Shown here: positions 59,485-64,000 of the stretch, piece after piece
Numbering within the stretch: the first letter of the stretch is position 1
How the letters are laid out: every line of letters starts with the position of its first letter
Assembly: GCA_029960045.1 (NCBI GenBank)
Contig: JASCOV010000001.1
Location: 186,001-250,000, forward strand
Reading direction: 5' to 3'
Length of the DNA: 64,000 bases
Origin: Flavobacteriaceae bacterium PS02293
GTDB lineage: Bacteria; Bacteroidota; Bacteroidia; Flavobacteriales; Weeksellaceae
The notes under the pieces: model-generated
What the model was told of the DNA's origin: nothing
The model's database searches: none
Seen by the model: only the letters and a program-made list of their open reading frames with translations
Made by a program: the position numbers and the translations under genes

Positions 59485-59563
59485 TAGGAGCTAATCCCGC
59501 TTTCCACTATATCTTTTGCTCTTCGTTCCTCATCACAAAAGGATGCCGTTGCAATCGGGGCTA
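59485..59563 (+). repeat. Dispersed intergenic repeat, family A, copy 2
   Basis: TAGGAGCTAATCCCGCTTTC and GGATGCCGTTGCAATCGGGG match copy 1 (20795-20875) almost exactly at both ends; the centre differs. It begins three bases after the ilvC stop. Confidence 0.8.
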
Positions 59564-59598
59564 AGGGATTTGTCATAAAAATAAAAATCCAACATCAT

Positions 59599-59657
59599 AT
59601 TTGTCATTCCGTAGAAATCTACGCAGACTTTGTAGAGATTCCTACGGAATGACAAAT
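59599..59657. repeat. 59-base palindromic repeat
   Basis: ATTTGTCATTCCGTAG (59599-59614) and CTACGGAATGACAAAT (59642-59657) are perfect 16-base inverted repeats; the inner AAATCTAC/GTAGAGATT continues the pairing imperfectly. There is no T-tract, so it is not a typical terminator; it looks like a REP/MITE-type element. Confidence 0.75.
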
Positions 59658-59670
59658 TATACGCAAAACC

Positions 59671-59750
59671 TTTTCTAAGCGAAGCGGCTTTGTGAACTTA
59701 AAGCAGTTAGTTAATAAAAAATCTTTGTGCACTTTGTGTTCAAAATTGAT
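59671..59750 (+). repeat. Intergenic repeat family B, copy 3 (before ABC ATPase gene)
   Basis: GCGGCTTTGTGAACTTAAAG and GTGCACTTTGTGTTCAAAAT match the other two copies. It ends 12 bases before the ATG at 59763. Confidence 0.8.
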
Positions 59751-59762
59751 TCAGAAAATAAA

Positions 59763-61232
59763 ATGCCAAATCCAATCATCCAAATTTCAAATCTAAACTT
59801 TCAGTATGGCAATCAAGTCGTACTTAAAGATTTCGACTGGGAAATATCTTTAGGAGAATGTTGGATGTTAGGCGGATTAAGTGGAAGTGGAAAAACAACT
59901 TTAGCCAAAATCATTTCAGGAGAAATCAAGAATTTCGAAGGAAAAGTTGAGGTCAATTTTGATGAAAATTTAAAGTTGCCAAAGAAAGTTTTGTATGTTT
60001 CCAATTGGTTTCAGTTCAGTAATTTGGAAGGCGACCGCAATTTTTATTACCAACAGCGCTATAATCAAATTGCTAAAAATGAAACGTTAACTGTTTTTGT
60101 AGAACTGAATCATTTCGGAAAAGAAGAAAGTCTGGATTTCGGAACATTAGAATTATATTTAAAACCTTTTGGATTTGAGAATTTCAAAAATCAACAATTA
60201 ATAGAATTGTCAAGTGGTGAACACAAGAAATTACAATTACTGAAAGCGCTTTGGTTAAAGCCTCAAGTTTTGATTATAGACCAGCCTTACACAGGTTTGG
60301 ATGTCAATTCAAGACAGTTTTTGAATCAGGCTTTTGATGATTTAATTAAAGAAAATGTCACGTTGATTTTAATTAATAATGATGATGAATTTCCGGAAAA
60401 TGTTCAATATTTTGTAGAGATAGAAAATGGAAAATTAACTCACAGAAATTCACCAAAAGAATTTTCCAAAGGCGAAGAAAGAATACCAAAATCGCTTCCA
60501 TTTTTCCTTCAGAATAATCAGGGAAACGAACACGAAAGTCTCATCAAACTAGAAAATGTCAATATTTCTTACGGCGAAAAACAAGTCCTGAAAAACGTCG
60601 ATTGGGAAGTCAATTCAGATGAACAATGGCTGTTGCAAGGTCATAACGGTTCTGGAAAATCAACATTATTAAGTCTACTGAATGGCGATCATCCGCAAGC
60701 TTATGCCAATGAAATTCATCTTTTCGGACAAAAGCGGGGAAGTGGTGAAAGTATTTGGGATATCAAAGAAAAAATCGGAATGATTTCTCCCGAGTTACAT
60801 TGGTATTTTGATATGAATGCGAATGTCGGGCAAACCATTGCTTCCGGTTTTTTTGATTCGATGAGCTTGTATCAAAAACTGAGTTTTGACCAGCAACAAC
60901 AGTTGGAGCAGATTCTTTATTTCTTCGATTTGAAAGATGATAAAAATAAAAAACTAAAAACGCTTCCTCTTGGAAAACAACGTTTGGCTTTGCTCGCAAG
61001 AACATTAATTAAAAAACCAAAACTTCTGATTCTGGATGAACCTTGTCAGGGAATGGACAACGAGCAGACGCAATATTTCAATCAGGTTATTGATGATTTG
61101 GCAAGTCAGGGACAATCGTTGATTTATGTTGGTCATTTTGAATCGCAATTACCAAAAAAACTCAGCCATAAACTTGTTCTGGAAAATGGAACAACAAAAA
61201 TTAAAACTAAAATCAAAGAATCTGTAATATAA
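59763..61232 (+). CDS. Tandem ABC ATPase (ModF/PhrA-like) embedded in the ilv operon
   Basis: 489 residues from the ATG at 59763; codons back to 59727 belong to repeat B. Two ABC domains without membrane segments. Domain 1: Walker A GLSGSGKTTL (about 41-50), signature LSSGEHKKLQLLKALWL (about 155-171), Walker B VLIIDQPYTGLD. Domain 2: Walker A GHNGSGKSTLL (about 300-310), a degenerate signature LPLGKQRLALLARTL (about 412-426), Walker B LLILDEPCQGMD. This is the ModF/PhrA pattern, soluble twin ATPases with unclear function. The ATG of ilvA follows the stop codon directly with no spacer. A metabolic link to branched-chain synthesis is not known; the arrangement may be an insertion. Confidence 0.88.
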   Translation: MPNPIIQISNLNFQYGNQVVLKDFDWEISLGECWMLGGLSGSGKTTLAKIISGEIKNFEGKVEVNFDENLKLPKKVLYVSNWFQFSNLEGDRNFYYQQRYNQIAKNETLTVFVELNHFGKEESLDFGTLELYLKPFGFENFKNQQLIELSSGEHKKLQLLKALWLKPQVLIIDQPYTGLDVNSRQFLNQAFDDLIKENVTLILINNDDEFPENVQYFVEIENGKLTHRNSPKEFSKGEERIPKSLPFFLQNNQGNEHESLIKLENVNISYGEKQVLKNVDWEVNSDEQWLLQGHNGSGKSTLLSLLNGDHPQAYANEIHLFGQKRGSGESIWDIKEKIGMISPELHWYFDMNANVGQTIASGFFDSMSLYQKLSFDQQQQLEQILYFFDLKDDKNKKLKTLPLGKQRLALLARTLIKKPKLLILDEPCQGMDNEQTQYFNQVIDDLASQGQSLIYVGHFESQLPKKLSHKLVLENGTTKIKTKIKESVI

Positions 61233-62501
61233 ATGAAGATGAACGAAACGCTAATATTTCCAACCTTGGAAGCGGTAAAAGAAGCCCGGAAAAGTATAGA
61301 AAATGTCGTGAATTACACATCATTGCAATACAACGCAAGATTATCAGAAAAATTTGGCGCAAATATTTTCCTTAAAAGAGAAGACTTACAACCTGTGAGG
61401 TCGTACAAATTACGAGGTGCTTACAATAAAATCAAAACTCTTTTTAATGAAGGCAAAGTTTCACAAGGAATTGTTTGCGCCAGTGCGGGAAATCACGCTC
61501 AAGGTGTCGCTTTTTCGTGTAAACAACTTCAAATCAAAGGAACGATTTTCATGCCGGTCACAACGCCGAAACAAAAGCTGGAACAAGTCGAAATGTTTGG
61601 TGGAAACTTTGCCGAAATCAAATTAGTAGGCGATACTTTCGATGCTTCAAAAACTGCGGCTATTGAATTTGCGGAAACTTCTGGAGCGGCTTTTATTCAT
61701 CCATTTGATGATGTTCAGATTATCGAAGGTCAGGCAACTTTGGCTTTAGAAATTTTGGAACAGCAAAAAGAAAATATTGATTTTGTTTTCATTCCGATTG
61801 GCGGCGGCGGTTTGGCTTCTGGAATTGCAACTGTTTTCAAAGAATTATCGAAAGAAACAAAATTGATTGGAGTTGAGCCAAAAGGAGCGCCTTCTATGAG
61901 AACTTCCATCGATAATAATATTAATACAGAATTGTCGGAAGTTGACGGTTTTGTTGACGGCGCAGCGGTAAAAAGAGTAGGAGATTTGACTTTTGAGATT
62001 TGTAAAAATGCACTTGCTGATTGTATTCCTGTTGATGAAGGGAAGATTTGTGATACGATTCTTCAACTTTATAACAAAGATGCAATTGTTTTAGAACCGG
62101 CCGGAGCATTGTCTATTTCGGCTTTGGAACAATATAAAAATCAAATCAAAGGGAAAAATGTGGTTTGCATTGTCAGTGGAAGTAACAACGACATTACGAG
62201 AATGGAGGAAATCAAGGAACGTGCTTTGCTTTACAATGGTTTGAAACATTATTTTATGGTCAAATTTCCGCAACGTCCAGGTTCTCTGAAAGATTTCGTT
62301 CTGAATGTTCTGGGCTCAAACGATGACATTACGCATTTCGAATATACCAAGAAAAATTCACGAGAAACTGCCTTGGCAATTGTTGGAATTGAACTTTCTA
62401 ATCCTTCGGACTTTGAAGGTTTGAAACAAAGAATGCACAAACTCGGTTACTTCGAATCTTACCTTAATGATAATCTCGATGTGCTTAATATGCTTGTTTA
62501 A
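61233..62501 (+). CDS. ilvA: Threonine ammonia-lyase (threonine dehydratase), biosynthetic
   Basis: 422 residues; start at 61233 or the ATG two codons later. A PLP enzyme deaminating threonine to 2-oxobutyrate, the entry to isoleucine. The PLP lysine is Lys59 in RSYKLRGAYNK; CASAGNHAQGVA (about 84-95) binds the substrate; the glycine loop IPIGGGGLASGIA (about 187-199) holds the PLP phosphate; VSGSNND (about 310-316) contacts the pyridine ring. A single ACT-like regulatory domain (about 335-422; KFPQRPGSLKDFVLNVLGSN) gives the short form, in contrast with the 514-residue E. coli enzyme with two ACT domains. It is the last gene of the ilv cluster, with a terminator just after. Confidence 0.96.
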   Translation: MKMNETLIFPTLEAVKEARKSIENVVNYTSLQYNARLSEKFGANIFLKREDLQPVRSYKLRGAYNKIKTLFNEGKVSQGIVCASAGNHAQGVAFSCKQLQIKGTIFMPVTTPKQKLEQVEMFGGNFAEIKLVGDTFDASKTAAIEFAETSGAAFIHPFDDVQIIEGQATLALEILEQQKENIDFVFIPIGGGGLASGIATVFKELSKETKLIGVEPKGAPSMRTSIDNNINTELSEVDGFVDGAAVKRVGDLTFEICKNALADCIPVDEGKICDTILQLYNKDAIVLEPAGALSISALEQYKNQIKGKNVVCIVSGSNNDITRMEEIKERALLYNGLKHYFMVKFPQRPGSLKDFVLNVLGSNDDITHFEYTKKNSRETALAIVGIELSNPSDFEGLKQRMHKLGYFESYLNDNLDVLNMLV

Positions 62502-62520
62502 TCGTCAATCCAAATAAATA

Positions 62521-62546
62521 AAATTCCGGCAATCGTCGGAATTTTT
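62521..62546 (+). terminator. Terminator of the ilv operon
   Basis: AAATTCCGGC (62521-62530) pairs with GTCGGAATTT (62535-62544) with one G-U, 4-base loop, then TTTTTCG. Confidence 0.85.
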
Positions 62547-62632
62547 CGTTCTTATCGTACATCAATGTGCAAGGATTTGTAAAACTGGAAATTTGTATTA
62601 ACAAAAAAGCCAAACATTTAAAATCAATCAAA

Positions 62633-63349
62633 ATGAAAACAGTTTATCATAAATCAGACAGCAGAGGTTACGCCAATCACGGTTGGTTGAAAAGTCATCA
62701 TTCATTTAGTTTTGCCAATTATCAGAATCCTGAGAGAACACATTTCGGTGTTTTGCGTGTTTTGAATGATGATTTTGTTCAGGGTGGAATGGGTTTCGGC
62801 AGACATCCACATCGTGATATGGAAATCATTTCAATTCCATTGGAAGGCGAATTGCGTCACGGCGACAATATGGGCAACTCAGGAATCATCAAAAAAGGCG
62901 ATATTCAAGTAATGTCTGCCGGAACTGGAATTATGCACAGCGAAGAAAACGCGACAGAGCAACCTGTAAAATTTCTTCAAATCTGGATTATCCCAAACAA
63001 AACCGACGTAACGCCAAGATATGACCAAGTCAGCATCGAAGAAAATGCTATTCAAAATGATTTTCAGCAAATCTTGTCTCCCAATGCCGATGATGCAGGT
63101 GTTTGGATTCATCAGGATGCTTGGTTCAATTTGGCAAAATTTGATAAAGGTTTTTCTAAAGAATATAAAATCAACAAATCTGGAAACGGCATTTATGCTT
63201 TTGTTATCAAAGGTTCTGCAAAAATCGGAGGCCAAATCCTTGATGAGAGAGATGGATTAGGAATTTGGGATACAGAAAGTTTTGTTCTGGAAGCAGAGAA
63301 AGATTCCGAAATACTATTGATAGAGGTTCCAATGGAATTACCGAACTAA
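62633..63349 (+). CDS. Pirin-family bicupin protein (YhhW-like)
   Basis: 238 residues from the ATG at 62633; the longer frame starting at 62567 has no start support and lies next to the terminator. Two cupin domains. The first has the metal-binding pattern FGRHPHRDMEIISIPLEGEL (about 57-76) and ends with SAGTGIMHSEENATEQPVKF (about 97-116), in which His59, His61, His103 and Glu105 are likely iron ligands. The second cupin (about 145-238) lacks that set. Length and order match YhhW-type quercetinase-like proteins, whose physiological role is uncertain. No genomic partner suggests a specific function. Cytoplasmic. Confidence 0.88.
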   Translation: MKTVYHKSDSRGYANHGWLKSHHSFSFANYQNPERTHFGVLRVLNDDFVQGGMGFGRHPHRDMEIISIPLEGELRHGDNMGNSGIIKKGDIQVMSAGTGIMHSEENATEQPVKFLQIWIIPNKTDVTPRYDQVSIEENAIQNDFQQILSPNADDAGVWIHQDAWFNLAKFDKGFSKEYKINKSGNGIYAFVIKGSAKIGGQILDERDGLGIWDTESFVLEAEKDSEILLIEVPMELPN

Positions 63350-63417
63350 ATTAAAAATTTATTAATTTTTTAAGAAATTACTGTAAAAAGGGTACAGGAT
63401 TTGTCCTCAAAAAATCT

Positions 63418-63425
63418 TAAATTTG
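63418..63425 (+). promoter_or_regulatory. -7 element TAAATTTG upstream of purD
   Basis: Exact TAnnTTTG match 117 bases before the purD ATG, with a TTTG at 63400-63403. It implies an untranslated leader of about 110 bases; no riboswitch fold was recognised in it. Confidence 0.45.
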
Positions 63426-63542
63426 GCACTTTAAAAAGTCAAACTGAAAACTGAGTGAAATGTGCAATATCAGAATTTCTTTAACCATAAGAATATGATT
63501 TTGAATATTTCATTTAACAAAAAAAGATTTAAATATTAACAA

Positions 63543-64000
63543 ATGAGATTACTTATCGTAGGAAATGGCGGTCGTGCTTCTGCCCTAGCTTTGAAACTAA
63601 GCGAAGACAGTAGGATTACAAAAATGTATTTCGCACCAGGAAACGCTACTACCGAAAAATTAGGAGAAAACATCAACGAAACTGATATTTTAGCATTGAG
63701 GGATTTTGCTATTCAGCACAAGGTAGATCTTACGATTGTTGGTCCGGAAGCACCTCTTGTAGAAGGCATCGTGGACGAATTCAAAAAAGTAGATCTTAAA
63801 GTTTTTGGTCCTTCAAAAAAGGCAGCTTCTTTGGAAGGCAGCAAATCTTTTTCTAAGAAATTTATGCAGAACTACGGAATCAAAACCGCGAAAGCAGTTA
63901 TTTTTGATTCTTATATAGAAGCTAAAGAATATTTACAGACTCAGGAATTTCCATTGGTAATCAAAGCAAGCGGACTTGCTGGTGGAAAAGGTGTTGTGAT
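63543..64000 (+). CDS. purD: Phosphoribosylamine-glycine ligase, C-terminus cut by window edge
   Basis: First 152 residues of GARS, which joins glycine to phosphoribosylamine in purine synthesis. It begins MRLLIVGNGGRASALALKLS with the glycine-rich N-domain loop; the usual His of GGREHA is replaced by Ser (GGRASA), a change seen in some Bacteroidetes as far as I recall. VDLTIVGPEAPLVEGIVDEF (about 63-82), FGPSKKAASLEGSKSFSKKF (about 91-110) and the ATP-grasp entry PLVIKASGLAGGKGVV (about 137-152) are all present. The frame is open to the window end. Confidence 0.93.
   Translation, partial: MRLLIVGNGGRASALALKLSEDSRITKMYFAPGNATTEKLGENINETDILALRDFAIQHKVDLTIVGPEAPLVEGIVDEFKKVDLKVFGPSKKAASLEGSKSFSKKFMQNYGIKTAKAVIFDSYIEAKEYLQTQEFPLVIKASGLAGGKGVV

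Noticed and set aside
59727..59762. GTG start for the ABC ATPase
   Set aside because: The codons lie in repeat family B; the ATG at 59763 gives a normal N-terminus.
62567..62632. Longer start for the pirin-family protein
   Set aside because: GTG close to the ilv terminator; the family starts at the Met-Lys-Thr of 62633.
63426..63542. Riboswitch in the purD leader
   Set aside because: No purine- or PRPP-type riboswitch motif could be recognised; only weak AT-rich pairings were found.
1..64000. CRISPR array, tRNA, rRNA, IS element or prophage
   Set aside because: No regularly spaced repeats, cloverleaf sequences, rRNA-like stretches, transposase or phage genes were found on reading both strands.

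Overview
The window looks like chromosomal DNA from a Flavobacteriia species of the Chryseobacterium type (Weeksellaceae). The grounds are low G+C, T9SS type A C-terminal sorting tails, SusC/SusD pairs, lipoproteins ending in short Cys-containing signal peptides, an almost complete lack of Shine-Dalgarno sequences, and many promoters matching the Bacteroidetes -7 element TAnnTTTG. The genus is inferred from protein style, not from a database search. No rRNA, tRNA, CRISPR array, IS transposase or prophage gene was seen.

Layout. 1-2048 (minus): 3' truncated nucleoside phosphorylase, HI0933-like flavoprotein, SUI1-family factor. 2498-12016 (plus): exported YD-like protein, gpmI, a membrane TPR/AraC regulator, a T9SS-secreted protein, acyl-ACP desaturase, HAD-like hydrolase, four-helix-bundle protein, map and a methyltransferase. 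12032-13748 (minus): small membrane proteins ending in a gene broken by two single-base indels. 14149-19968: a complete RND efflux operon. 20070-23086: AIM24 protein and two exported proteins. 23123-28180: AraC regulator plus a TolC/EmrA/EmrB-type pump. 28385-34328: LuxR-type regulator, exported proteins and a large kelch/T9SS protein. 34391-37436 (minus): DUF4349 lipoprotein and metG.

37876-52444 is a starch/maltodextrin utilisation locus: SusC, SusD, SusE, SusF-like, GH97 alpha-glucosidase (SusB type), an SBF-like transporter flanked by repeats, then GH13 amylase/neopullulanase, an NTF2-like exported protein, a GPH-type sugar MFS transporter and a tiny membrane protein. Surface binding and import (SusCDEF), periplasmic cleavage (GH13, GH97) and inner-membrane uptake (MFS) are therefore all encoded together.

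52757-62501 is an isoleucine/valine operon, ilvE-ilvD-ilvB-ilvN-ilvC-ABC ATPase-ilvA. It is preceded by an 18-residue leader peptide containing ten consecutive Ile/Leu/Val codons, a terminator directly before ilvE, and a mutually exclusive antiterminator whose left arm overlaps the leader stop codon. This is a textbook attenuator layout and the most interesting regulatory object in the window. A pirin-family protein and the start of purD close the window.

Intergenic DNA carries several dispersed repeat families: three copies of a TAATCCCGCT...CGGGGCTA element, three copies of a TTTGTGAAC...CTTTGTGTTCAA element (each directly upstream of a metabolic gene), a 59-bp perfect-ended palindrome, and a GGATG-rich hairpin between the two inner-membrane pump genes.
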